Shown piece after piece: positions 42,270 to 50,653 of a DNA stretch of 57,356 nucleotides. Every line of letters starts with the position of its first letter. The first letter of the stretch is position 1. Under the pieces are notes generated by a model, which searched no databases, was not told the DNA's origin, and worked only from the letters and a program-made list of their open reading frames with translations. The position numbers and the translations under genes are program-made. Origin of the DNA: CAZUMJ01 sp964621605 (GTDB lineage Bacteria; Actinomycetota; Acidimicrobiia; Acidimicrobiales; Iamiaceae); the NCBI GenBank assembly GCA_964621605.1, contig CAZUMJ010000020.1, forward strand, positions 1-57,356, written 5' to 3'.

Positions 42270-44021
42270 TCAGCCCGGGAAGCCATTCGTGATGGGGAGA
42301 CGCCGGTCCTTGCCGAACGCCTTCGCGGTCACGCGTGGACCGGGTGGCGACTGGCGTCGCTTGTACTCGGCCAGGCCGACGAGCCGCACCACACGACGCA
42401 CGGTCGGTTCATCGAACCCCATGGCGAGCAGATCGGTCACGGTCGCGTCCTCTTCGACGTGGGCGCGCAGGATCGCGTCAAGCTCTGGGTACGGCGGAAG
42501 GCTGTCCGCGTCGAGCTGATCGGGACGCAACTCGGCCGACGGGGGCTTCGTCAGGACGTGTTCGGGAATCAGCTCGCGGCCGGCGCTCCGGTTCCGCCAA
42601 CGGCACAGGTCGTAGACGCGTGTCTTGTACACGTCACGGATGACGGCAAACGCACCGGCCGTGTCTCCGTAGAGGGTGGAGTAGCCGACAGCCGACTCGC
42701 TCTTGTTCCCCGTCGTGAGCACCAGCCACCCGAACTTGTTCGAAAGGGCCATCAGCACGACGCCACGGATACGCGACTGCAGGTTCTCCTCGGTGAGGTC
42801 GGGAGCGCGGTCGGCGAACGTGGGCGCCAGCATCTCGAGGAAGGAGGCGTGCGCCGCTTCGATGGGCACCTCCCGGAAATCGATGCCCAACCGCGCCGCC
42901 AGATCGCGCGCGTCGTCGAGGGAGTGGTCGGAGGAGAACCGGCTCGGCATCGCCACGCCGTGCACGTGGTCGCTGCCCAACGCATCCACGGCGATTGTGG
43001 CCACCAGCGATGAGTCGATCCCACCCGAGAGGCCAACCACGACGTCGTTGAAGCCGTTCTTGCACACGTAGTCACGGGTGCCGGTGACCAGCGCGGCGTA
43101 CACCTCTGCATCGGGGTCGAGCTCGGGCACGATGCAACGCTCCTCCGGCGCACTGCGACCCCGCAGTACGGCACCGCCACCCGCAGGCTCGGAGACCTCA
43201 GAGGTCACATCGGTGACCGCCACGACCGGCAACGGCTTCGCCTCTCCGCGACCTCGTGGGTCGAGCAGCCGAGCGCGGAACACCGGGGCGATCTCCACGT
43301 CGACGGTCGTCACCTGCTCGACGAACCGAGGAAGCCGGGTGACCAGTTCGCCGCGTCCGTCGACCACGAACGATCCCCCGTCGAACACCAACTCGTCCTG
43401 CCCGCCGACCAGGTTCACGTAGGCGACGGCGCACGACGCGTCGGCCGCTCGGGTGGCGAGCGTGCGCTCGCGCTCCTGCTGGCGACCCTCCGCGTAGGGC
43501 GATGCATTGAGGCTCACCACGACGTCGGCACCGCCCGCTGCCTGCGCGGCGATCGCCCCCACCGGGTTCCAGGCGTCCTCACAGATGGAGACGCCGACGC
43601 GCACGCCGGCGATCTCGTACAGGCACTCGGCCGCCGAGCCGGGCGTGAAGTGGCGGAGCTCGTCGAACACCGCATAGTTCGGCAGCTCCTGCTTCGCGTA
43701 GACACCGTGCAGGACGCCGTTCGAGCAGACGGCCGCGGCGTTGGCAAGCGTGCGGCCGGCTTCGACAAAGCCGATGATCGCCACGCAGCGACCGGTTGAG
43801 GCCACGATCTTGTCGAGCGCGGCGCGATTCGCGGCCACGAAGGTGGGCTTGAGGAGAAGGTCCTCCGGGGGGTAACCGGTGACCGTCAGCTCAGGGAAGA
43901 CGGCGAGGTCTGCCCCCTGGGCCTCCGCGTCGGCCAGCGCCGCGAGCACCTTGGCGACGTTGCCATCGAGGTCGCCCACCGTGGTGTCGAGTTGGCAGAG
44001 CGCGAGACGGAGTCGATGCAC
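42270..44021 (-). CDS. nadE: Glutamine-dependent NAD+ synthetase
   Basis: A 583-residue two-domain enzyme. The N-terminal nitrilase-type glutaminase has the Glu44-Lys110-Cys147 triad (FPELTVTGY, YAKQELPN, VSICEDAW). The C-terminal synthetase has the ATP PP-loop SGGIDSS at residues 332-338 and later TTGNKSESAVGY. It converts deamido-NAD, ATP and glutamine to NAD in the last step of NAD synthesis. The GTG start lies 6 bases after a TACGCT -10 element. Single gene. Confidence 0.97.
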   Translation of the reverse strand: MHRLRLALCQLDTTVGDLDGNVAKVLAALADAEAQGADLAVFPELTVTGYPPEDLLLKPTFVAANRAALDKIVASTGRCVAIIGFVEAGRTLANAAAVCSNGVLHGVYAKQELPNYAVFDELRHFTPGSAAECLYEIAGVRVGVSICEDAWNPVGAIAAQAAGGADVVVSLNASPYAEGRQQERERTLATRAADASCAVAYVNLVGGQDELVFDGGSFVVDGRGELVTRLPRFVEQVTTVDVEIAPVFRARLLDPRGRGEAKPLPVVAVTDVTSEVSEPAGGGAVLRGRSAPEERCIVPELDPDAEVYAALVTGTRDYVCKNGFNDVVVGLSGGIDSSLVATIAVDALGSDHVHGVAMPSRFSSDHSLDDARDLAARLGIDFREVPIEAAHASFLEMLAPTFADRAPDLTEENLQSRIRGVVLMALSNKFGWLVLTTGNKSESAVGYSTLYGDTAGAFAVIRDVYKTRVYDLCRWRNRSAGRELIPEHVLTKPPSAELRPDQLDADSLPPYPELDAILRAHVEEDATVTDLLAMGFDEPTVRRVVRLVGLAEYKRRQSPPGPRVTAKAFGKDRRLPITNGFPG

Positions 44022-44027
44022 AGGCTC

Positions 44028-44033
44028 AGCGTA
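44028..44033 (-). promoter_or_regulatory. Leaderless-type -10 element of nadE
   Basis: On the minus strand TACGCT is followed by 6 bases and the GTG at 44021, with no Shine-Dalgarno sequence. Confidence 0.55.
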
Positions 44034-44086
44034 GGTTCTCGACCCACCATCAGATACGACGGCGAGGGCCGCGCCGCGCCGCTCGG

Positions 44087-44178
44087 CAGGCCCGCTCAGG
44101 TCGTGGCTGGCGCGACCGGCGAGGACCGCGTCGCGCGCTCGTCAGGCCCGCTCAGGTCGTGGCTGGCGCGACCGGCGA
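44087..44178. repeat. 36-bp direct repeat duplicating a gene 3' end
   Basis: Two identical 36-bp copies lie at 44087-44122 and 44143-44178, 56 bases apart. The second covers the last eight codons plus stop of the secreted Pro/Thr-tailed protein; the first is its non-coding twin just beyond the gene. Confidence 0.85.
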
Positions 44179-44973
44179 AGTGGCGGACGGGGCGTCAGTG
44201 GTCGATGGGGCCGTGGTGCTGGGCGGCACCGTGGTTGGAGCAGCGGTCGAGGGGGCGACGGTCGACGGCGGGACGACGCCCTGGGGAGGCTGCGACGAGC
44301 CGCTGTCCGGCGCCGCAGGGAGCTCGCCCTCGAATGGACCGCCCGGGGTACCGGCGTGGCGACCGAAGCGTGGTCCGTGGCCACGTCCCGGTGAGCCGTT
44401 CACCGCCATCTCGACCATGTCTGCGAGACGTGCCCGAACCTTGGTGGCCTGCTCCGCGCTCAGCTTGCCGTCCGCGACCGCCTTGTCGAGCAGGCGATTG
44501 GCCTCCGCCGTCAGGGCATCGGTGACCTTCGCCGGGTCGACGCCGTGCGCCTTTGCCACATCGGCGATGGACGTGCCCTGCCGCATCTCGGTGCGCAGCT
44601 GGTCCGCGGAGATGCCGATCGCCTTCGCAGCAGTGGACAAGGTGTCGCGCAGCACGCCGAACCCCATCGCAAAGCCCGGACGCCCGTGGTCACCGCCACT
44701 CGGCTCCTGGGCTTTCCACTCGGCGAGCACCGCATCGGCCTGGGCTCGGGTGATCGTGCCCTTCTCCACGAGCGCGTCGAGCACCTTCTGCAGCCGGTCC
44801 GCACGAGCCGGGCCATGGCCCTGCTTCGGTGAGGCCGGCACCGTCGTCGACGAGGTGGGAGCCGCCTGGGTTGCGAGCACGGGCCGGTCGGCGCCGTTCG
44901 ATAACCCCCAGGCCACACCGCCGCCAGCGACGGTCGTTGCGACGACCGCGGTTGCGGCAACAAGTCGTCTCAT
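44152..44973 (-). CDS. Secreted protein with helical core and Pro/Thr-rich tail
   Basis: A 273-residue exported protein. It begins with a Sec-type signal (RRLVAATAVVATTVAGGGVAWG), then a short Ser/Thr stretch, a helical region (DRLQKVLDALVEKGTITRAQADAVLAEW) and a segment TSIADVAKAHGVDPAKVTDALTAEANRLLDKAVADGK resembling small helical repeats seen in actinobacterial secreted proteins. The C-terminal 60 residues are Pro/Ser/Thr repeats, probably disordered. I recognise no enzyme motif. GGGGAGC lies 4-5 bases upstream of the ATG at 44973. Its 3' end lies in a 36-bp duplication. Confidence 0.75.
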   Translation of the reverse strand: MRRLVAATAVVATTVAGGGVAWGLSNGADRPVLATQAAPTSSTTVPASPKQGHGPARADRLQKVLDALVEKGTITRAQADAVLAEWKAQEPSGGDHGRPGFAMGFGVLRDTLSTAAKAIGISADQLRTEMRQGTSIADVAKAHGVDPAKVTDALTAEANRLLDKAVADGKLSAEQATKVRARLADMVEMAVNGSPGRGHGPRFGRHAGTPGGPFEGELPAAPDSGSSQPPQGVVPPSTVAPSTAAPTTVPPSTTAPSTTDAPSATSPVAPATT

Positions 44974-45072
44974 GCTGCTCCCCTTCCTTGGGCTGTGCCG
45001 ACCACCATGCGTACAGCGTCAGCTTCGCACGGCAACATTGGAGGAAGCTGGGAAACGAGGAAACTGCGCCGT

Positions 45073-46131
45073 TCAGGCGTCGGCGGGCGCCACCGCTTCG
45101 ACCTCGCCGGTGGCATCGCGCACTGGTGCTTCGCCAGCTGAGCGGAAGGTGCCGACGACGCTCCCGACCAAGCCGCGGCGCCACAACTGCTCCACGACCA
45201 CCCACAGCGTGTCGGCCGAGACACTCAACACCTCGGCGATCTGCGAGATGTCCGCGCCCTGGGCTCCCCGCACGAGCACCTGCCACTCGATCGGTTCGAG
45301 CTCGATCCGCTCCATCGTGCGCGGGACGCGAGTCGGGATGCGCAGACGACCCTCTGCGATCGGCTCTCCGAGTCCGCCGTGGTCGCGCTCCGCGACCGGT
45401 GGCCCGCCGGCAAGCTCCTCGGCCAGTCGACGGCGCTCGAGCTCCTCGGCTGCGAGGCGGTCTGCCTCTTCACGCTCGGCCTGCAGGCGAGCTTCTTCCT
45501 CAGCGGCAAGCCGTTCTGCTTCGGCCCTCTCACGTTCGGCTTCCTCGACCGCGAGGCGCTCCGCCTCTTCGGCCGCAAGGCGCTCGGCCTCGGCGGCCTC
45601 CTCGGCGCGGCGACGACGGTCCTCTTCTTCCGCCGCGAGGCGATCTGCTTCCTCTTGCTCGCGGCGCTCGGCCTCGGCGTGGAGCTCACCGATGCGCTCG
45701 AGGACCGTCGAACCGCTCCACGAGCTGAGCACGCCCGCGGGGTGCGTGCCGTAGGGGTCCAGCTCGTACTCGCCCTCGGTGAGCCCGAGGAAGTCCGACA
45801 CCGTGAGCGCCGTCAGATCGAGGAGATACTCGTCGAGCAGCACCTCATCGATTGACGCATCGGTGTCGAGCGCGCGTGCCAGGTAGACCCCATCAGGACC
45901 CGGCTGGCCGTGCTGATCGACCTGGGCCTGCGTGAAGACCTCGTTGGCCACGAGCCGCTGCTCGAGCGGTGGATCGCCGGGACGGTCGGCGAAGTACACG
46001 TCTCCCTCGACGAGGAAGATCCGTCCTTCGATCGTCGAGCGGATCTCGAGCACACCGTTGATGCGCTCGGACCCGGCGTCGCGGATCAGCTGCTCGACCG
46101 GGAACTGCTTGAGCGGACCGCGACGCATCAT
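45073..46131 (-). CDS. DUF4388-type protein with long coiled coil and C-terminal winged-helix-like domain
   Basis: A 352-residue cytoplasmic protein. The N-terminal 110 residues (GPLKQFPVEQLIRDAGSERINGVLEIRS, then GRIFLVEGDVYFADRPGD) follow the DUF4388/PATAN pattern. Residues of about 150-245 form a Glu/Arg/Ala-rich coiled coil with a recurring unit like AEAERLAAEEAERLAVEEAE. The C-terminal part (IELEPIEWQVLVRGAQGADISQIAEVLSVSADTLWVVVEQLWRRGLVG) looks like a winged helix. In other phyla DUF4388 occurs in gliding and signalling proteins; its role in actinobacteria is unknown. I start at ATG 46131; the ribosome-binding site is weak. Confidence 0.75.
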   Translation of the reverse strand: MMRRGPLKQFPVEQLIRDAGSERINGVLEIRSTIEGRIFLVEGDVYFADRPGDPPLEQRLVANEVFTQAQVDQHGQPGPDGVYLARALDTDASIDEVLLDEYLLDLTALTVSDFLGLTEGEYELDPYGTHPAGVLSSWSGSTVLERIGELHAEAERREQEEADRLAAEEEDRRRRAEEAAEAERLAAEEAERLAVEEAERERAEAERLAAEEEARLQAEREEADRLAAEELERRRLAEELAGGPPVAERDHGGLGEPIAEGRLRIPTRVPRTMERIELEPIEWQVLVRGAQGADISQIAEVLSVSADTLWVVVEQLWRRGLVGSVVGTFRSAGEAPVRDATGEVEAVAPADA

Positions 46132-46295
46132 GCTGATCGCCGCCCTCGGCCGCGTCGGAGGCTGCTCACAACCCCTGCGCGCTGTCGCATCTGCGCTCCT
46201 CCTCCCACGGCGCCCCTCCTCCTCCCGAGGACCATCGGCACGTGGTCTGGTGACTTGAAGTTGCCCCGTTGTACACCACCACCGGCCTCTACGCG

Positions 46296-46326
46296 CGGTG
46301 GCCACCCGCTGAGCGGGTGGCCACCG
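46296..46326 (-). terminator. Hairpin terminator after glnII
   Basis: Perfect 14-bp arms, CGGTGGCCACCCGC and GCGGGTGGCCACCG, with a 3-base loop, lie 27 bases beyond the GlnII stop on the minus strand. It is the strongest hairpin I found in the window. Confidence 0.85.
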
Positions 46327-46352
46327 GCGCTGTCGGTCTTACGGGAGGCGGA

Positions 46353-47351
46353 TCAGCTGGCGTCGCCGCAGATGGTGTCGATGATGAGTCGCGTCACCAC
46401 GTAGGGGTCGCAGTTGGCGTTCGGGCGACGGTCTTCGATGTAGCCCTTCTTGTCCTGCTCGACCTGCCAGGGGATGCGAACCGAGGCGCCACGGTCGGAC
46501 ACGCCGTAGCTGTACTCGTTCCACGGGGCCGTCTCGTGGGAACCGGTGAGGCGGTTCTCGATGCCGGCGCCGTAGTTCTTCACGTGCTCCGCGGCACGCT
46601 TCCCGAGCGCCTCGCACCCGGCGATGATCGCGTCGTAGCCCTCGCGCATCTGGCGGGTCGAGAAGTTGGTGTGCGCACCGGCACCGTTCCAGTCGCCCTT
46701 CACCGGCTTCGGGTCGAGCGTGGCAGCCACGTCGAACTCCTCGGCGATGCGGAAGAGCAGCCAGCGAGCGAGCCAGAGCTGGTCGGAGACCTCGAGCGGG
46801 CCGAGCGGACCGACCTGGAACTCCCACTGACCGGGCATGACCTCGGCGTTGATGCCGGAGATGCCGATGCCGGCCTCGAGGCACGCCTCCATGTGGGCTT
46901 CGACGACGTCGCGGCCGAACACCTCGTCGGCCCCGACACCGCAGTAGTAGAAGCCCTGGGGGGCGGGGAAGCCACCCACCGGGAAGCCGAGCGGCACGCC
47001 GTTCTTGAAGAACGTGTACTCCTGCTCGATCCCGAACAGCGGCTCGAAGTCTGCGTACTTGGCGGCGGACTCGACAAGTGCGGCACGGGTGTTCGTCTTG
47101 TGCGGGGTCATGTCGGTGAGCAGCACCTCGCACATCACCAGCACGTCGTCGCCACCGCGGATCGGGTCGGGCACGGTCAGGACCGGCCGCAGCACGCAGT
47201 CGGAGGCCTTGCCGGGCGCCTGGTTCGTGCTCGAACCATCGAAGCCCCAGATCGGCAGCTCGGCGCCGTCGTCGAGCACCTTCGTCTTCGAACGCAGTCG
47301 AGCGGTCGGCTCGGTGCCGTCGATCCAGATGTATTCAGCCTTGTAGCTCAC
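46353..47351 (-). CDS. glnII: Glutamine synthetase type II (GlnII)
   Basis: A 332-residue octameric/decameric-type glutamine synthetase as known from Streptomyces, Frankia and rhizobia. It begins YKAEYIWIDGTEPTARLRSKT. The substrate motifs GFDGSSTNQAPGKASDC, GIEQEYTFF, WNGAGAHTNFST and ENRLTGSHETAPWNEYSYG are intact. It is not subject to adenylylation. The GTG start at 47351 has GGAG 5 bases upstream. It is divergent from a GlnA2-type synthetase, and a four-half-site GlnR-type array lies between the two. The operator-proximal side faces glnII, so nitrogen control of this gene is likely. Confidence 0.96.
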   Translation of the reverse strand: MSYKAEYIWIDGTEPTARLRSKTKVLDDGAELPIWGFDGSSTNQAPGKASDCVLRPVLTVPDPIRGGDDVLVMCEVLLTDMTPHKTNTRAALVESAAKYADFEPLFGIEQEYTFFKNGVPLGFPVGGFPAPQGFYYCGVGADEVFGRDVVEAHMEACLEAGIGISGINAEVMPGQWEFQVGPLGPLEVSDQLWLARWLLFRIAEEFDVAATLDPKPVKGDWNGAGAHTNFSTRQMREGYDAIIAGCEALGKRAAEHVKNYGAGIENRLTGSHETAPWNEYSYGVSDRGASVRIPWQVEQDKKGYIEDRRPNANCDPYVVTRLIIDTICGDAS

Positions 47352-47424
47352 GCGTGCTCCAGTCCCTCTGATGCGGTGTGGGCGCGGGAGGAATCCCGTG
47401 CCCGGAAAGAATGCCTGCTTTGCA

Positions 47425-47463
47425 GTTTCAATGCAGTATCGCGTCTGTGAACGGCGTGTGAAC
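47425..47463. promoter_or_regulatory. Predicted GlnR-binding array, four half-sites with 11-bp period
   Basis: On the minus strand the half-sites TTCAC, TTCAC, GATAC and GAAAC have their AC dinucleotides exactly 11 bases apart (AC-N9-AC repeated three times). This matches the known GlnR layout (GTNAC-N6-GAAAC, two tandem boxes) in spacing, with good matches at GAAAC and partial matches at the others. It lies 74 bases upstream of glnII and 47 bases upstream of glnA2. Confidence 0.7.
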
Positions 47464-47510
47464 TGCCGTCCGGCTCGGTCGACGGGCAGGTGCGGTGCCA
47501 TCATGGCTCG

Positions 47511-48845
47511 GTGGAGCCGCAACAAGAGTACGTACTCCGAACCGTCGAGGAACGCAGTGTCCGGCTCATCCGCCTCTGGTTCACCGACGTGCTCGGCCAG
47601 CTCAAGTCGTTCGCCATCAGCCCCGCCGAGCTCGAGAACGCGTTCGCGGAAGGCATGCAGTTCGACGGGTCGTCGATCGACGGATTCAGCCGCGTCCAGG
47701 AGAGCGACGTCCTCGCACGACCCGACCCCAACACGTTCGAGCTCCTGCCGTGGGGTGACGCGCACGGCTCCACCGCGCGCATGTTCTGCGACATCGCCAA
47801 CCTCGACGGCACCCCGTTCGCAGGCGACCCGCGCCAGGTGCTCAAGCGCAACCTCGACCGGGCACACGACCTCGGCTACACGTTCTACGTGGCGCCCGAG
47901 ATGGAGTTCTTCTACTTCGCGCACGGCGACGCCTCACGGCCGCTGGAGCCGCTCGATTCGGGCTCCTACTTCGACCTGACCACCGCGGACGTCTCCAACG
48001 ACCTGCGTCGACGTACCCTCCACGGCCTCGAGGCGATGGGCATCCCGGTGGAGTACAGCTTCCACGAGGACAGCCCAAGCCAGCACGAGATCGACCTGCG
48101 CTACACCGATGCCCTGAGCATGGCCGACAACGTCATGACCTTCCGATTGATGGTCCGCGAGATCGCGCTGGAGCGAGGCGTGCACGCCACGTTCATGCCG
48201 AAGCCGATGACCGGCGTCCAGGGCTCGGGCATGCACACCCACCTCTCCCTCTTCTCAGGCGACCGCAACGCCTTCCACGACCCGGCCGACCTGTACCAGC
48301 TGTCTCCGGTCGGCAAGGCGTTCATCGCCGGCCTCCTGCATCACGCGCCCGAGTTCACTGCCGTCACGAACCAGCTCGTCAACTCGTACAAGCGTCTCAT
48401 CATGGGCACCGAGGCTCCATCCCAGGTGACGTGGGCCCGGCACAACCGCTCGGCTCTCGTACGTGTGCCGGTCACGAAGTCCGACAAGGACTCCGCCGTG
48501 CGGATCGAGTACCGCTCACCCGACCCGGCGTGCAACCCCTACCTGGCGTTCGCCGTGCTGCTGGCCGCAGGGCTCGACGGCATCGAGCAGGGCATGGAGC
48601 TCCCCCCGGAAGCCACCAACGACGTGTTCGCGATGTCCACCGCAGAACGGCAGACGGACGGCATCCGAGAGCTTCCTCAGTCGCTCGCGGAGGCGCTCGA
48701 CGCCATGTCGTCCTCGGGGCTCGTCGCGGAAGCGCTCGGCGACCACATCTTCACGTGGTTCCTGCGCAACAAGCGAGCAGAGTGGGCCGACTACAAGGCG
48801 CAGGTGACCCCATTCGAGCTGACCCGCTACCTGGCCGCCTGGTAG
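47511..48845 (+). CDS. Glutamine synthetase type I, GlnA2-like
   Basis: A 444-residue type I synthetase closely following the mycobacterial GlnA2 pattern: EPQQEYVLRTVEERSVRLIRLWFTDVLG at the start, MQFDGSSIDGF, PEMEFFYF, FMPKPMTGVQGSGMHTHLSLF and RIEYRSPDPACNPYLAF. It lacks the usual adenylylation loop NxxYY/NLYDLP context, so it is probably not controlled by GlnE. GTG 47511 aligns with family starts. A CATCAT -10-like hexamer lies 6 bases upstream, so the mRNA may be leaderless. It is followed after 9 bases by the GlnR-like gene and probably co-transcribed. Since GlnII is next door, its main role may be accessory. Confidence 0.94.
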   Translation: MEPQQEYVLRTVEERSVRLIRLWFTDVLGQLKSFAISPAELENAFAEGMQFDGSSIDGFSRVQESDVLARPDPNTFELLPWGDAHGSTARMFCDIANLDGTPFAGDPRQVLKRNLDRAHDLGYTFYVAPEMEFFYFAHGDASRPLEPLDSGSYFDLTTADVSNDLRRRTLHGLEAMGIPVEYSFHEDSPSQHEIDLRYTDALSMADNVMTFRLMVREIALERGVHATFMPKPMTGVQGSGMHTHLSLFSGDRNAFHDPADLYQLSPVGKAFIAGLLHHAPEFTAVTNQLVNSYKRLIMGTEAPSQVTWARHNRSALVRVPVTKSDKDSAVRIEYRSPDPACNPYLAFAVLLAAGLDGIEQGMELPPEATNDVFAMSTAERQTDGIRELPQSLAEALDAMSSSGLVAEALGDHIFTWFLRNKRAEWADYKAQVTPFELTRYLAAW

Positions 48846-48854
48846 TAGGCCGCT

Positions 48855-49535
48855 GTGGACCCGATCGTCGTCTACCCCGACCCGCCCGCACCTGAGGTCG
48901 TCCGCACGCTCGACGTCGCGGGCCATGCGTGGAAAGCCGTCTCCGATTCAGCGGTCACTCGTACCGAGAGCGTCCACACCACGTGGAGCGCGGCGGTCGT
49001 GTCGCTCGTCGACAACGCGCCCGATGGGCTCGGCGTGTGCCGCGCGCTCCGCTCCGAAGAATCTGGCGAGGTGCCGGTCCTCGTGCTGGTGCCCGCATCG
49101 ATGCTGGACTCACTCGGCGACCACGCCGACCTCTTCGACGACTTCTGCCTGGCGCCGTTCCACCCGAGCGAGCTCGCCGCACGGCTCGCTCACCTGCTGC
49201 GCCACGTACAGGACGCTCGCGGCAGCGAACTTGTCGAGTACGGCCCGCTGGTACTCAACCTGGAGACCTACCAGGCGGCGATCGCCGGGAGACCGGTCGA
49301 CCTGACCTACATGGAGTACGAGCTCCTGAAGTACTTGGCACAGCACCCGGGGCGCGTGTTCACCCGCGAGACCCTGCTCAGCCAGGTGTGGGGCTACGAG
49401 TACTACGGCGGAGCGCGCACGGTCGACGTGCACGTCCGGCGGCTGCGCGCCAAGCTCGGCGAGGAGCATGCCGGGCTCATCTCGACGGTGCGATCGGTCG
49501 GGTACCGCTTCGGCCAATCACGCTGGGGCGTCTGA
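48855..49535 (+). CDS. GlnR-like OmpR-family transcriptional regulator
   Basis: A 226-residue response-regulator-like protein. The C-terminal OmpR/PhoB DNA-binding domain (residues about 130-220) reads DLTYMEYELLKYLAQHPGRVFTRETLLSQVWGYEYYGGARTVDVHVRRLRAKLG, nearly identical to actinobacterial GlnR. The N-terminal receiver is degenerate: VVSLVDNAPDGLGVCRAL keeps an Asp at the phosphosite but lacks a full acidic pocket, as in GlnR, which works without phosphorylation. No histidine kinase gene is nearby. The GTG start lies 9 bases after glnA2. It is the likely reader of the array at 47425-47463. Orthology with GlnR is inference from the DNA-binding domain and context. Confidence 0.88.
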   Translation: MDPIVVYPDPPAPEVVRTLDVAGHAWKAVSDSAVTRTESVHTTWSAAVVSLVDNAPDGLGVCRALRSEESGEVPVLVLVPASMLDSLGDHADLFDDFCLAPFHPSELAARLAHLLRHVQDARGSELVEYGPLVLNLETYQAAIAGRPVDLTYMEYELLKYLAQHPGRVFTRETLLSQVWGYEYYGGARTVDVHVRRLRAKLGEEHAGLISTVRSVGYRFGQSRWGV

Positions 49536-49595
49536 CACCTCAAAGCACCACCGGTTGGCGCGCCGAGGGTGCCGACCCGGGCGAGGCGGTTTGGG

Positions 49596-49796
49596 TCAGG
49601 CCGGGCGTACGTCTTGCGCCTGGTCGCCCTTCGGGCCAGGGACGACGTCGAACTCGACAGCCTGGCCCTCTTCGAGGCTGCGGTAGCCGTTCATCTGAAT
49701 CGCGGAGTGGTGCACGAACACATCGGGGCCGCCATCGCGTGCGATGAAGCCATACCCCTTCTCGTTGTTGAACCACTTGACGGTGCCGGTCGCCAT
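49596..49796 (-). CDS. csp: Cold-shock domain protein
   Basis: A 66-residue single CSD protein that binds single-stranded nucleic acids. The RNP1 and RNP2 motifs are KGYGFIARD (residues about 13-21) and VFVHHSAI (about 27-34). ATG 49796 is chosen over an upstream start because family members begin MATGTVKWFN. A G-rich GAAAGGGG lies a few bases upstream. Confidence 0.96.
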   Translation of the reverse strand: MATGTVKWFNNEKGYGFIARDGGPDVFVHHSAIQMNGYRSLEEGQAVEFDVVPGPKGDQAQDVRPA

Positions 49797-49914
49797 TGCG
49801 ACCCCTTTCTGTCCTGCGGGCCACTGGTCGTGCACCCTGCACTACGTGAAGGACGGCACAGTAGTGGCGCCGCAGCCCGCTGGAAAGGGGCAACGGAGAG
49901 ATAGTTGCGATTCG

Positions 49915-50070
49915 TCAGCGGTTGAGCGCGATGAACTCGCTGTCGGGGTTGCGCGCCTCTGCGTCATCGGGCAGGAGCTGCGAAAGCACCACGGCCAACA
50001 GCACCGACCCCATGATCACCATGGCCGGAAACACCGCAAGGACGACGATCATCACCAAGCCACCGAACAT
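49915..50070 (-). CDS. Small membrane protein, 51 residues
   Basis: A short open frame starting MFGGLVMIVVLAVFPAMVIM, with one or two hydrophobic helices, then QLLPDDAEARNPDSEFIALNR. It has the usual small-membrane-protein layout of a hydrophobic N-terminus and acidic tail. I recognise no family and see no strong ribosome-binding site. Its frame is open and codon use is GC-rich at third positions like the neighbours. It lies between csp and the RidA gene. Confidence 0.5.
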   Translation of the reverse strand: MFGGLVMIVVLAVFPAMVIMGSVLLAVVLSQLLPDDAEARNPDSEFIALNR

Positions 50071-50124
50071 GGTTGCCAGTCTCGCGGATCGGGCGCCGTC
50101 GCACCGAGTCGGGTGGCGCTGCGA

Positions 50125-50478
50125 TCAGCCACCCAGCCAGGCCCATGCCTCGATCTCGACGAGCGCGCCGAGCGGGAGCTCAGCCACCGCAACCGCGGAG
50201 CGTGCGGGACGGTGCCCTTCGAAGCCGGCGAGGTAGCGCTCGTTCATGGGCGCGTAGTCGCTGAGGTGGCGTAGGAACACCGTCGTCTTCACGACCTGAT
50301 CGAGCCTCGCGCCGTTCGCCTCGAGGAGGGCACGGAGGTTGGCCATCGCCTGATCGAGTTCCGCCTCGAATCCGCCGGGCACCAGCTTGCCGTCGACGGC
50401 CCCGAGTTGACCCGATAGGACGAGCCAATCACCAGCGCGAACCGCCGGTGTGTACGCCCCTACTGGCGTGCTCGACAT
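50125..50478 (-). CDS. RidA family protein
   Basis: A 117-residue member of the RidA/YjgF/YER057c family, which hydrolyses reactive enamine/imine intermediates. It starts MSSTPVGAYTPAVRAGDWLVLSGQLG, and the region PARSAVAVAELPLGALVEIEAWAW carries the conserved Arg (for carboxylate binding) and Glu near the C-terminus. ATG 50478 has AGGAGG 4 bases upstream. Divergent from the lipoprotein gene. Confidence 0.92.
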   Translation of the reverse strand: MSSTPVGAYTPAVRAGDWLVLSGQLGAVDGKLVPGGFEAELDQAMANLRALLEANGARLDQVVKTTVFLRHLSDYAPMNERYLAGFEGHRPARSAVAVAELPLGALVEIEAWAWLGG

Positions 50479-50640
50479 GTTGCCTCCTCGCTGGCTGCGC
50501 CATCGGGACCTTCCCGACGCACGCGCCGCCACCTTGCCGCACCACCACGCCCGACGCCACCGCAGTCGCGCAATGCCGGCCTGCCTCTTGTGCCCGACGC
50601 GCGCCACCCCCGGCGGGAGTGGTGGCGAACCGGGGGCCGA

Positions 50641-50646
50641 TAGCGT
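50641..50646 (+). promoter_or_regulatory. Leaderless-type -10 element of the lipoprotein gene
   Basis: TAGCGT is followed by 7 bases and the GTG at 50654, with no useful Shine-Dalgarno sequence. Confidence 0.5.
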
Positions 50647-50653
50647 CGATGAG

